In this document: piece by piece, positions 53,819 through 63,811 of the stretch | How positions within the stretch are numbered: the stretch's first letter is position 1 | Layout: each line of letters opens with the position of its first letter | The notes under the pieces: model-generated | Databases searched by the model: none | The model's input: only the letters and a program-made list of their open reading frames with translations | Told to the model about the DNA's origin: nothing | Assembly: GCF_027853965.1 (NCBI RefSeq) | Contig: NZ_JAQGLB010000011.1 | Span: forward strand, 62,001-126,000 | Length of the DNA: 64,000 bases | Direction of reading: 5' to 3' | Origin: Saccharopolyspora indica | GTDB taxonomy: Bacteria; Actinomycetota; Actinomycetes; Mycobacteriales; Pseudonocardiaceae | Position numbers and translations under genes: made by a program

Positions 53819-54597
53819 TCCATTCCTTCCCGATCGGTGAGGTCGTAGAGCAGCTGCGGAGCGCCGGTGCGCGGGTGCGGCACGATCGAGGGCGTCACGC
53901 CGAAGACCTCGCGGACGAGCTCCGGTTCCAGCACTTCGACGGGCTTTCCGGTGCGGACCACCGAACCGCCGGACAGCACGGCGAGCCGGTCGCAGGCCGC
54001 CGCGGCCAGGTTGAGGTCGTGCAGCGCCACCAGCACGGTCAGCCCGCACCCGCGCAGGAAGGACAGCAGTTCCACCTGGTGGCGCACGTCGAGGTGGTTC
54101 GTCGGCTCGTCGAGCACCAGCACCTGCGGTTCCTGCACGAGCGCGCGGGCGATCAGCACCCGCTGGCGCTCGCCGCCGGACAGCGACAGGACGCTGCGCC
54201 GCGCCAGGTGCTCGACGTCGGTGCGCCGCATCGATTCCCGGCACAGCTCCCATTCCGCACCGCTGAGCGACCTGTTGCCGCGAAGGTGCGGAAATCTGCC
54301 CAGCGCAACGACTTCCGCCACCGTGAAGTCGAGTTCGGTGCGGCTTTCCTGGGTGAGGGCGGCGACCGAGCGCGCGCTCTCGGCCAGCGGGATCGAATTC
54401 AGCTCGGTCCCGTCGAGCAGCACGGTGCCGGTGGTCGGGTGCAGCGCCCGGTAGAGGCAGCGCAGCGCGGTGGACTTGCCGCTGCCGTTGGGGCCGACCA
54501 GCCCCACTACCTCGCCGCTGCTCGCGGACAGGTTCAGCCGCTCGACCAGCGTCGCGCCGGCGATCCGCACCGACACGTCCTGCCAGGTGACGTCCAT
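53815..54597 (-). CDS. ABC transporter ATPase for metal-chelate uptake (FepC/FhuC type)
   Basis: A 260-residue ATPase with Walker A GPNGSGKST, Q-loop, signature LSGGERQRV, Walker B VLVLDEPTNHLD and switch His in LVALHDLNLA. The C-terminal extension PSIVPHPRTGAPQLLYDL is typical of siderophore importers. It lies 2 bp after the permease gene and overlaps the binding-protein gene, so all three form one operon from the Zur/Fur-like box. Confidence 0.93.
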   Translation of the reverse strand: MDVTWQDVSVRIAGATLVERLNLSASSGEVVGLVGPNGSGKSTALRCLYRALHPTTGTVLLDGTELNSIPLAESARSVAALTQESRTELDFTVAEVVALGRFPHLRGNRSLSGAEWELCRESMRRTDVEHLARRSVLSLSGGERQRVLIARALVQEPQVLVLDEPTNHLDVRHQVELLSFLRGCGLTVLVALHDLNLAAAACDRLAVLSGGSVVRTGKPVEVLEPELVREVFGVTPSIVPHPRTGAPQLLYDLTDREGME

Positions 54598-54599
54598 GC

Positions 54600-55721
54600 T
54601 CAGCCCCCGCCGAACAGGTAGCCGCGGCGCCGCATCAGGACGACGAACACGGGCACCCCGATCAGCGCCGTGATCACTCCCAGCGGCAGTTCCCGCGGTG
54701 CGAACGCGGTGCGGGAGATCAGGTCCACCCACACCAGCAGCACGGCGCCGGCCAGCGGTGCGATCACCAGGACCCGGCCGTGCGCCGCGCCGACCAGGAT
54801 GCGCACCAGGTGCGGCATGACCAGTCCGACGAACCCGATCGCGCCGCTGACCGCGACGATCGCGCCGGTGACCACGGCGGTGAGCAGGAAGAGGCCGCGC
54901 CGCAGGCGGGCCGCGTCGACGCCGAGGCTGGCCGCGGTCTCGTCGCCCATCGCCAGCACGTCCAGCGCCCGGCCCTTTCGCGCCAGCAGCACCACGGCGA
55001 CCAGGACCGCTGCCGCGGCAACGGGCAGCGATGCCCAGGTGGCGCCGCCGAGGCTGCCGAGCAGCCAGAACAGCACGGTGCGCGCGGATTCGCCGAAGGG
55101 CGCGAAGAACACGATCACGCTCATGGCGGCCTGGAACCCGTAGGCCAGCGCGACGCCGATGAGCACCAGTCGCAGCGGGCTCAACCCCGCTCGGCTGCGG
55201 GCGATCAGGTAGACGAGTGCCGTCGCGCCGAGCGCGCCGAGGAAAGCGGCTGCCGACAACGCGAAGATGCCCAGCGAGGAGAACAGGCCGAAGGACACGA
55301 CCGCGCTGGCCCCCACCGACGCTCCGGACGAGACGCCGAGGATGAACGGATCGGCGAGGGCGTTGCGCACCAGGGCCTGGACCGCGACGCCGATCGCGCT
55401 CAGCCCGGCCCCGACGACCGCGGCCAGCAGCACCCGGGGCGTGCGGACCTGCCAGATCACGGCGTAGTCGGTGAACTCCTCGGCCCTGATCGAGCCACCG
55501 GTGACCGCTGCCCAGAGGTAGCGGGCGGTGTCGGCCAGCGGCACGGTGGTCGGTCCCAGGGCGATCGCGACCAGTGCGGAGACCAGCAGAACCGCGGTGA
55601 GCAGCGCGGTGATGAGCACCAGCGGAGCGCGCGGTGCCAACTCCGGCACCGGCGTTCTGGCGCGTTGCAGAAGCATCTCTTCCCCGTCCTCGAGTTCCCG
55701 GCCGGGAACGATCTCGGACAC
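54600..55721 (-). CDS. FecCD-family permease for metal-chelate uptake
   Basis: A 373-residue permease with about ten helices. It has TPRVLLAAVVGAGLSAIGVA and NALADPFILGVSSGAS, both hallmarks of the FecCD/BtuC family, and GFVGLVMPHLVRILVG in the ATPase-contact region. One permease serves as a homodimer. GTG is taken as start; an in-frame ATG 45 bp later has GGGGA upstream and is a good alternative. The start lies 17 bp from the Zur/Fur-like box. Confidence 0.92.
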   Translation of the reverse strand: MSEIVPGRELEDGEEMLLQRARTPVPELAPRAPLVLITALLTAVLLVSALVAIALGPTTVPLADTARYLWAAVTGGSIRAEEFTDYAVIWQVRTPRVLLAAVVGAGLSAIGVAVQALVRNALADPFILGVSSGASVGASAVVSFGLFSSLGIFALSAAAFLGALGATALVYLIARSRAGLSPLRLVLIGVALAYGFQAAMSVIVFFAPFGESARTVLFWLLGSLGGATWASLPVAAAAVLVAVVLLARKGRALDVLAMGDETAASLGVDAARLRRGLFLLTAVVTGAIVAVSGAIGFVGLVMPHLVRILVGAAHGRVLVIAPLAGAVLLVWVDLISRTAFAPRELPLGVITALIGVPVFVVLMRRRGYLFGGG

Positions 55722-55737
55722 CCACCTTCATTAAAAC

Positions 55738-55754
55738 GAAAATCATTGTCAATA
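55738..55754. promoter_or_regulatory. Zur/Fur-like box 2 (GAAAATCATTGTCAATA)
   Basis: Matches box 1 at 14 of 17 positions and sits directly before the uptake operon, in a short AT-rich island. The form GAAAAT-N-ATT-N-TC is that of actinomycete Zur boxes, with Fur as the alternative. Metal-dependent repression of uptake is expected. Confidence 0.6.
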
Positions 55755-55927
55755 GACGGCGGGTGTGAGTGACGACGCGCTCAGCTGACGCCGGGTTCCG
55801 CACGTCCGTCCACTGAGGACGAAATTTCCGCGGCGGTTGCAGCCCGTCTGGTCCTGGTGGCGGATCGACTGGATCCGGGCTTGCTGCCAGGCTTGGCAGG
55901 ACGAATCGGACCGGGGGAGCGAATCCT

Positions 55928-57508
55928 ATGCGCCGAGCACGCGGATGGCTGGTCCTGCTGAGCGCCGCCGTGCTCCTCAGCGGCGCCGTGAGCGCTTCGG
56001 CCAGCGAGTCCCGGCCCGGTGACTGGCCGAGCTGGCAGGGCGATCTCGCCGGCTCGCGGTTCAACGCGGCCGAGAACCGGATCACTCCCGACACCGTCGG
56101 CGGGCTGAAGCTCAAGTGGGCGTTCGCCTACCCGAAAACCGGTGCCTGGGTGAAGAGCCAGCCCGCGGTGGTCGGCGACGAGGTGTTCTTCGGCGGACCG
56201 GACGCGCGCTTCTACGCCGTCGACGCCCGCAACGGCGCGCTGAAGTGGCAGTTCGACCTGACGTCGGTGGGCCCGGCGCCGATGGACGGGGTGGCCTTCA
56301 ACGGGGCGACCGGGCCCGCGGTGGCCGAGGGCAAGGTCTTCTTCGGCGACAGCCGCGGATACGCCTACGCGCTGGACCAGCGCACCGGCGAGCTGATCTG
56401 GGCGGTGGACACCGAAGACCACCCGCTCGGCTGGCACGCCAGCTCGCCGCTCTACCACGAAGGCCGGATCTACCTGGGGGCCTCCAGCGCCGAGCACGGC
56501 GGCGGGCCGGACTACCCGTGCTGCACCTTCCGCGGGCACGTCGATTCGCTCGACGCGAGCACGGGGGAGCTGATCTGGCGCTACTACACGGTTCCCGAGC
56601 CGCGCGCGGTCGGCACCTGGCCCAGCGGCGCGACCAGGTACGAGCCCTCCGGTGCTGGGGTGTGGGGTTCGCCGGTCATCGATGCCGGAACCGGCACGCT
56701 GTTCGTGGGCACCGGGCAGAACTACTCCGGCAACGGCGGCGACTTCGACACGCTGCTGGCGCTGGACGCCGCCGACGGCACGCTGCGGTGGAAGCAGCAG
56801 GTCACCGACGTCGACAGCTGGCGGGACCTGTGCAACGTCCCGGATTCGGCGGGCTACTGCCCCGGACTGGCCGACGGAACCGCGCTGGACTTCGACCTCG
56901 GGGCGAGCCCGAACCTGTTCCCGGTGCGGGGGCGCACGCTGGTCGGCGTCGGCCAGAAGAGCGGCGTCTACCACGCTTTCGACGCGCGGACCGGCGAGGT
57001 GCGCTGGCGCAGGCAGCTGTCGGAACCGTCGCCGCTCGGCGGGGCGACCGGGCTCCAGTGGGGTTCCAGCTACGACGGCGAACGCCTGTACGCGGCCAGC
57101 TACTTCGCCGGTCCGGGCACCTTGAACGCGATGGATCCGGCCACCGGCGAGGTCGTGTGGACCACGCCCAACCCGGCCGACGGCTGCGACTGGGGCGGGG
57201 CGGCCGCGCACCCCGACCAGTGCGTGCTCGCCCACACGCCCGCGGTGACCTCCACGCCGGGCCTGGTCTACGAAGGCAGCACCGACGGCAAGATGCGCGT
57301 CTACGCCGCCGAAACCGGCGAAGTGCTGTGGGAGTACGACACCGTCCGGGACTTCGCGGGCGCCAACGGGTTGACCGGGCGCGGGGGCTCGATCGCGGGC
57401 AACGGCGGCGCGGTCGTCGCCAACGGCACGCTCTACGTCCAGAGCGGCTACCACCCGATGTACCCGAGCGAGCACGGCAACGTGCTATTGGCCTTCGACC
57501 TTCCCTGA
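55928..57508 (+). CDS. Secreted PQQ-dehydrogenase-like beta-propeller protein
   Basis: A 526-residue protein with a signal peptide (RRARGWLVLLSAAVLLSGAV then SASA). Repeated propeller blades are seen: FYAVDARNGALKWQFDL, AYALDQRTGELIWAVD, LDALDAADGTLRWKQQ-like sequence and AMDPATGEVVWTT, each ending with the Trp-docking AxDxxTGxxxW. A vicinal Cys pair (YPCCTF, near residue 198) recalls the disulfide beside PQQ in quinoprotein alcohol dehydrogenases. It may oxidise an alcohol or polyvinyl alcohol-like polymer. No cytochrome partner is next to it. Confidence 0.85.
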   Translation: MRRARGWLVLLSAAVLLSGAVSASASESRPGDWPSWQGDLAGSRFNAAENRITPDTVGGLKLKWAFAYPKTGAWVKSQPAVVGDEVFFGGPDARFYAVDARNGALKWQFDLTSVGPAPMDGVAFNGATGPAVAEGKVFFGDSRGYAYALDQRTGELIWAVDTEDHPLGWHASSPLYHEGRIYLGASSAEHGGGPDYPCCTFRGHVDSLDASTGELIWRYYTVPEPRAVGTWPSGATRYEPSGAGVWGSPVIDAGTGTLFVGTGQNYSGNGGDFDTLLALDAADGTLRWKQQVTDVDSWRDLCNVPDSAGYCPGLADGTALDFDLGASPNLFPVRGRTLVGVGQKSGVYHAFDARTGEVRWRRQLSEPSPLGGATGLQWGSSYDGERLYAASYFAGPGTLNAMDPATGEVVWTTPNPADGCDWGGAAAHPDQCVLAHTPAVTSTPGLVYEGSTDGKMRVYAAETGEVLWEYDTVRDFAGANGLTGRGGSIAGNGGAVVANGTLYVQSGYHPMYPSEHGNVLLAFDLP

Positions 57509-58102
57509 TCCGCTCCGGAAAGCACCGGCCGATGCCGCCAGCGCGGCGATTCCGGCCGCGTGCGCGGGCATTTCCGGGTCAGGTGGGGTGCCGAGCAGCA
57601 CCAGCTGGTGGTAGAGCGGTGCGGTCGCCGCGATGAGCAGGGCGCGCGCCTCGATCCCGGGTTCGAGCTCGCCGCGCTCGATCGCCCGCTCGACGACGAT
57701 TCCGCAGCGCTCGTAGCGGTCTTCCCACAACCGCCGCAGCGCGCGGGCGGCGTCCTCGGAGCGGAACGACGCCGCGATCAGCGCCGCGGCGATCGAGGGG
57801 CGTTCGGTCAGGGACGTCTGGATCTCCTGGTTCAGCGCGGTGAGATCGCCGCGCAGCGAGCCGGTGTCGGCGGGCTGCCAGTCGTCGTCGCTGGTCGAGT
57901 CGAGGAGGTCGGTGAGCAGGCCGCCGACGTCGCGCCAGCGGCGGTACACCGTGGTGCGGTGCACGCCGGAGCGCGCCGCGACGGCGTCCACGGTGAGCGC
58001 GTCGTAGCCGTTCTCGGCCAGCTCCGCGCTGACCGCGGCGAGCACCTGGGCGCGGTTGCGGGCGGTGCGGCCACCGGGGCGGGGCTGTGGCGTGGAACTC
58101 AT
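57485..58102 (-). CDS. TetR-family transcriptional regulator
   Basis: A 205-residue regulator with helix-turn-helix LTVDAVAARSGVHRTTVYRR and a TetR_C-like C-terminal domain. Its 3' end overlaps the PQQ-like gene by 24 bp on the other strand. It is divergent from the ABC-F resistance gene, and a CAACTGTTG dyad lies between them, so it may control the resistance operon and itself. Confidence 0.9.
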   Translation of the reverse strand: MSSTPQPRPGGRTARNRAQVLAAVSAELAENGYDALTVDAVAARSGVHRTTVYRRWRDVGGLLTDLLDSTSDDDWQPADTGSLRGDLTALNQEIQTSLTERPSIAAALIAASFRSEDAARALRRLWEDRYERCGIVVERAIERGELEPGIEARALLIAATAPLYHQLVLLGTPPDPEMPAHAAGIAALAASAGAFRSGSGKVEGQ

Positions 58103-58150
58103 CGTCGGCGGTCCAGTTGCTCGGCGGGGCGGGACGTGGTTATCCTAACG

Positions 58151-58159
58151 CAACTGTTG
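58151..58159. promoter_or_regulatory. Dyad CAACTGTTG, candidate TetR operator
   Basis: A 9-bp dyad (CAAC-T-GTTG) with extended but imperfect flanks, CG on both sides, in the divergent promoter of the TetR and ABC-F genes. Such GCAAC/GTTGC dyads are common TetR half-sites. Confidence 0.45.
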
Positions 58160-58255
58160 TCGCACTAGTGAGGTCGCCGATGCTCTTCCGAAGCGTTCGT
58201 CCCACCCCGCGGTTCCCGCTGGCCGCGTCCCCCTCGAATGCTTCGGAGTCCGTGC

Positions 58256-59851
<1,596 letters not shown>

Positions 59852-59882
59852 CACCGCGCATCTCGTCGAAGGAGGTCCTTCT

Positions 59883-60527
59883 GTGCCAAGCATTCCCGCT
59901 GACCCGACCGTGCTCCACCCGATGCCCGACCAGCCGCGCGTGGTGCTGCTCAAGCCGCTGGTCACGTCACCGCTGATCGACGTGGGGGAGTTCTCCTACT
60001 ACGACGACCCGGACGACGCGACCGCGTTCGAAACCCGCAACGTGCTCTACCACTACGGCCCGGAGAAGCTGATCATCGGCAGGTTCTGCGCGCTGGCCAC
60101 CGGCGTGCGGTTCATCATGAACGGCGCCAACCACCGCGCGGACGGCCCGTCGACCTTCCCGTTCCCCACCATGGGCGGCTCGTGGGCCGAGCACTTCGAC
60201 CTGCTCACCGGCCTGCCCGGCCGGGGCGACACGGTGGTCGGCAACGACGTCTGGCTCGGCAGGGACGTCACGGTGCTGCCCGGCGTGCGCATCGGCCACG
60301 GCGCGATCATCGGCACCGGATCGGTGGTCACCGCCGACGTGCCCGACTACGGCATCGTCGGCGGCAACCCGGCCCGGCTCATCCGCACCCGCTACGCGGA
60401 GCCGGACATCGCCCGCCTGCTGGCGGTGGCCTGGTGGGACTGGCCGCTGGAGCACATCACCGAGCACGTCCGCACCATCATGTCGGGCAGCGTCGACGAC
60501 CTCGAAGCCGCTGCCCCGGCCGACTGA
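59883..60527 (+). CDS. Vat/CatB-like hexapeptide O-acetyltransferase (streptogramin A type)
   Basis: A 214-residue left-handed beta-helix acetyltransferase. GRFCALATGVRFIMNGANHR carries the catalytic His (His84), at nearly the same number as in Vat(D). VVGNDVWLGRDVTVLPGVRIGHGAIIG is the hexapeptide repeat tract and DYGIVGGNPA closes the domain. GTG start has AAGGAGG upstream. It would acetylate the hydroxyl of streptogramin A or a related molecule with acetyl-CoA. It is coupled to the ABC-F gene as a resistance pair. Confidence 0.9.
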   Translation: MPSIPADPTVLHPMPDQPRVVLLKPLVTSPLIDVGEFSYYDDPDDATAFETRNVLYHYGPEKLIIGRFCALATGVRFIMNGANHRADGPSTFPFPTMGGSWAEHFDLLTGLPGRGDTVVGNDVWLGRDVTVLPGVRIGHGAIIGTGSVVTADVPDYGIVGGNPARLIRTRYAEPDIARLLAVAWWDWPLEHITEHVRTIMSGSVDDLEAAAPAD

Positions 60528-60678
60528 CCCGCCCGGACACGATCCGTCGTTGATCACCCGTACCGGTGAAATCCGGGCGAGGTGGGCGGGTCATCGCAGA
60601 CTCGGTGATCTCACCGGGGGTAGTGCTGTGTCGCGATCGGTGAACACCGGTCTGCGGATGCATCGAAGGGAACAGGAC

Positions 60679-60960
60679 ATGGCCCTGACCAAGGACCAGT
60701 TGGTCACCGAACTCGCCGAAGTCGTGGAGGTGCCCAAGGCGACGTCCCGAGCGGCTCTCGAAGCCCTCGCGGGCATCGCCGCGGAACAGCTGAGCAGCGG
60801 CGAGGAGATCACCCTGCCCGGCATCGGGAAGCTCAAGGCGGTGGACCGCCCCGCGCGGACCGGCCGCAACCCCGCCACCGGCGCGGAGATCAAGATCCCG
60901 GCCAAGCGGGTGGTCAAGTTCGTCCCCGCCAAGAACCTCGACGAGACGGTGAACAACTAG
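60679..60960 (+). CDS. HU-family DNA-binding protein
   Basis: A 93-residue HU/IHF-family protein with the signature GIGKLKAVDRPARTGRNPATG and the beta-arm region that grips DNA, ending VVKFVPAKNLDETVNN. It lacks the long Lys/Ala tail of mycobacterial HupB, so it is the short type. It organises the nucleoid by bending DNA. AAGG precedes the ATG. A long hairpin region follows it. Confidence 0.93.
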   Translation: MALTKDQLVTELAEVVEVPKATSRAALEALAGIAAEQLSSGEEITLPGIGKLKAVDRPARTGRNPATGAEIKIPAKRVVKFVPAKNLDETVNN

Positions 60961-61002
60961 CAGGTTGATTCCTGGCTCGTTTTGCGCAGCGGTGCGGGTG
61001 GC

Positions 61003-61098
61003 GGAACCTCAGAGGTTCCCTGGACTGCGGGTGCCCCTCCTGATGTATGCCCAATACACGGCGGAGGGGCCGTCCTCGCCAGGAAACCTCTGAGAACC
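61003..61098. repeat. Nested long hairpin in the 300-bp gap after HU
   Basis: The gap 60961-61260 has no gene. It holds a nested structure: a perfect palindrome GGAACCTCAGAGGTTCC (61003-61019); its right part recurs inverted near 61079-61098 (CTCAGAGGTTYCCTGG in common); inside them GCCCCTCC pairs with GGAGGGGC (61033-61070), with a GTAT/ATAC stem at the tip. A further small stem AAGCGC-TGC-GCGCTT lies near 61126. It may be a terminator, a structured RNA or a mobile-element remnant. Confidence 0.55.
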
Positions 61099-61260
61099 CG
61101 CGGCGGTGCGAGTTGCGTGGGTGGGTCAAGCGCTGCGCGCTTGCGGCAGCTCATGCCGTTGTTGCGGTACGCCTCGCGGCTGCGGCCTGAGGAAAAGGGA
61201 TCAATCGTCAAGAGCGCCGTCGTGGTGGAGCCTCCGGGGACGGCAGGCTCCACCGCGCGG

Positions 61261-61623
61261 TCACCGGTTGCGGAGCTCGTCGCGAGCGGCTTCTTCCGCG
61301 GGGTCCAGCTCCTCCAGCGCGACCTGGACCGCGCCCATCGCCACGCCGGTCTGCATGGCGAACCTGGCCTGGGAGATCGGGCGGGTCAACGGGTTCCGCT
61401 CGTAGGACGCCGCTGTCCGCTCCGCCGACCGGATGGACCGGACCGCGGTGGCCAGCTGGTGCTGGAGCCGCTCCGACTCGACGTCGAGCAGCTCGGCGGC
61501 GCAGGAGGCGACCTTGTCGGCGGCGCCTCCCAGCTCGCCGGCGCGCTGGATGCAGGACGGCGTCGTGAAGGTCGCCAGCAGTCCCCGGACCTCCCGGAGC
61601 CCTGCTGCGGCTTGTTCGTGCAT
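61261..61623 (-). CDS. Hypothetical helical protein
   Basis: A 120-residue Ala/Glu-rich protein that is probably all-helical (LREVRGLLATFTTPSCIQRA, AAELLDVESERLQHQLATAV). There is no signal peptide or membrane helix. I do not recognise a family. The frame keeps actinomycete codon bias, and homologues may exist in related genera, but that cannot be tested here. Confidence 0.6.
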   Translation of the reverse strand: MHEQAAAGLREVRGLLATFTTPSCIQRAGELGGAADKVASCAAELLDVESERLQHQLATAVRSIRSAERTAASYERNPLTRPISQARFAMQTGVAMGAVQVALEELDPAEEAARDELRNR

Positions 61624-61709
61624 ACCGCCATCTTGCCTGATCGGGATGCTGTTGATCCCGGCGCGCGCCGCGGCCGGTGGGGCAGGTCACCGGCCGCGGC
61701 GAGCCGGTG

Positions 61710-62111
61710 TCAGTGGAAGACCACGTGGTCGGCGAGAACGGTCTCGCCGTCCTGCTGCACCTCGCCGGCGGCGGTCACCTTCGTGCCGACCTCGGGAGCG
61801 CCGTTCTCCAGCTCCACGACGGTCTGCGGGGTCAGGACGAAGTCCAGCTCCGGCGAGCCCGGGTGCGCGACGACGGAGACCACGGTCACCTCGCCCCATT
61901 CGAGGTCGCCGCGCTTCTCGATCTTGCTGACCTCGCCCGCCACCTTGATCTCGTGCTGGTCGGGCGGGTTCACCGGCCGGGTCTGGCTCGGGTTGCCGTT
62001 CGCGGGCTGGGTTTCCGCGGACGCGGCGACGGCGGTCCCGCCGAAGACGAGCGCGGGCAGCAGGGCGAGGCCGGCGATGGCGCCGATGCGACGGGTGGTC
62101 TTGGCAGACAT
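61710..62111 (-). CDS. Secreted small protein, OB-fold/DUF5666-like
   Basis: A 133-residue exported protein: signal peptide AIAGLALLPALVFGGTAVAA ending ASA, a short Pro/Asn linker, then a beta-rich domain (HEIKVAGEVSKIEKRGDLEW, FVLTPQTVVELENGAPEVGT, VTAAGEVQQDGETVLADHVV) that looks like a single OB-type barrel as in DUF5666 proteins. It lies downstream of the sensor kinase gene on the same strand with a 182-bp gap, so it has its own promoter and may belong to that system's regulon. Confidence 0.7.
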   Translation of the reverse strand: MSAKTTRRIGAIAGLALLPALVFGGTAVAASAETQPANGNPSQTRPVNPPDQHEIKVAGEVSKIEKRGDLEWGEVTVVSVVAHPGSPELDFVLTPQTVVELENGAPEVGTKVTAAGEVQQDGETVLADHVVFH

Positions 62112-62293
62112 GGTTTTTCGCCTTTCGCGTTGTGCGGGCCGGTCTTCGAGGACCGGGTGAGCACAGCCTGCCCAGCGGGTTCGAGCGATTCCGGTGAAGA
62201 TCTGGGAGAGTTCTGAGAATCCCGGGGCGCGCGGGCAGCAGCGATCCCGTTCTCGCTGGAGATCACCGCCGAACTCCCAGGAAGTTCCGAGGT

Positions 62294-63811
62294 TCACACA
62301 GCTTCTTCCGGGCTCGTCGCGTCACCGGCGAGCGGCAGTCGCACCCGGAAGACCGCTCCGGCGCCCGGCGCCGAGACCAGGGAGATCGTGCCGCCGTGCG
62401 CGGTGACCAGGGAGTGCGCGATGGCCAGGCCGAGCCCGGCGCCGCCGCCGTCGGTGCGGCTGCGCGAGCCGTCCGCGCGGTAGAACCGGTCGAACGCGCG
62501 GGACCGCTGCTCCTCGGTCAGGCCCGGGCCCTCGTCGGCGACCTCCAGGACCGCCTGGCCGTCCGCGGTGCCGACGCCGATGCGGACCCGCGTGCCCTCC
62601 GGGGTGTGCCGGACGGCGTTGCCGACGAGATTGGTGACCACCTGCCGCATCCGGGCCTCGTCGGCGAGCGCCGGCGCGGCGGCCGCGGTTCCGCCGTCCG
62701 GGCCGGTGAGCTCGACCGGCCGGGACGGGTCGAGCGCCCGCACGTCGTGCAGCGCGTCGGCGGCCACGGTGCGCAGGTCCATCTGCGCCAGCTCCAGCGA
62801 CTCCGCCGGATCGCGCTGCTCGTCGAGCCGCGCGAGCAGCAGCAGGTCCTCGACGAGCCTGGTCAGCCGCAGCGACTCGCGCTCGATGCGGTCCATGGTC
62901 CGCTCGACGTCGTCCTGCCCGGTCAGCGCGCCCATCCGGAACAGCTTGGTGAACCCCCGGATCCCGACCAGCGGGGTGCGCAGCTCGTGGCTCGCGTCGG
63001 CGACGAACCGCCGCATCCTGGACTCGGACCGCTCCTTGGCGGCGAAGGCGGCCTCGTTCTGCGCGAGCATGTCGTTCAGCGCGTCGGACAAGCGGCCGAT
63101 CTCGGTGCCGGGCGCGGCCAGCCCGGGCACGCGCTGGCTGAGGTCGCCGCCCGCGACACCGGCCAGGGTCTGCTCGATGCGCCGCAGCGGCCGCAGCCCG
63201 CCCCGGATCGCGAACGATCCCACCACGGTGAGCACGACCAGCAGACCGGCACCGGTGGCCAGCGAAATGGTGTTCAACCGCGCGGTGGTCGCCTGCACCT
63301 CGTCCAGCGAAGCCGCCACCACCACCGTCTCGCGGCGGACCCGCACCGAGCTCTCGTCGCCGACCGCGATGCTGGCCGAGGTCAGGGCGAGCACCCGCCA
63401 GCTGCCCGAACCGTCCTCGCTGGGCACCTCGAAGGGACGACCGCCGTGCGCGTCGACCGCGGCGGCGTCCAGGCGCGGCAGCGCCGGGTCGGTCGGACCG
63501 GGCTGCTCCTGGTAGCGCTGCTCGGCGATGAGCTCGCCGTCCGGGCCCAGGAGCGCGACGTAGTTGTCCCAGAACCCGCCTGCCTCGCCGACCGGGATCG
63601 TCCGCGCGAACGACTCCGGGGACCGCACCTGCTGCACCGCGCTGGTCGCCATCGGGCGGAGTTGCGCATCGATCCGGCTGACCAGGTAGCCGTGCAGGAA
63701 CCCGGTCACGACGGCGCTGCCCGCGGTCAGCCCGACGGCGAGCAGCAGGCTCGCGATCAGCAGCAGCCTCGCGCGCAACGACAGGCCGCGCGACCTCCGC
63801 CGGTCGGTCAT
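62294..63811 (-). CDS. Membrane sensor histidine kinase (HAMP, HisKA, HATPase)
   Basis: A 505-residue kinase. A first membrane helix (LLLIASLLLAVGLTAGSAVV) is followed by an outer sensor region of about 140 residues, a second helix (ATGAGLLVVLTVVGSFAI), HAMP, the phospho-His in SHELRTPLVGIRGF near residue 274, and HATPase boxes (NLVGNAVRHT, VADEGPGL, GAGLGLAIAH). The start overlaps the stop of the response-regulator gene (ATGA). It is of the TcrY/TrcS/PrrB kind common in actinomycetes. The signal is not known. Confidence 0.92.
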   Translation of the reverse strand: MTDRRRSRGLSLRARLLLIASLLLAVGLTAGSAVVTGFLHGYLVSRIDAQLRPMATSAVQQVRSPESFARTIPVGEAGGFWDNYVALLGPDGELIAEQRYQEQPGPTDPALPRLDAAAVDAHGGRPFEVPSEDGSGSWRVLALTSASIAVGDESSVRVRRETVVVAASLDEVQATTARLNTISLATGAGLLVVLTVVGSFAIRGGLRPLRRIEQTLAGVAGGDLSQRVPGLAAPGTEIGRLSDALNDMLAQNEAAFAAKERSESRMRRFVADASHELRTPLVGIRGFTKLFRMGALTGQDDVERTMDRIERESLRLTRLVEDLLLLARLDEQRDPAESLELAQMDLRTVAADALHDVRALDPSRPVELTGPDGGTAAAAPALADEARMRQVVTNLVGNAVRHTPEGTRVRIGVGTADGQAVLEVADEGPGLTEEQRSRAFDRFYRADGSRSRTDGGGAGLGLAIAHSLVTAHGGTISLVSAPGAGAVFRVRLPLAGDATSPEEAV

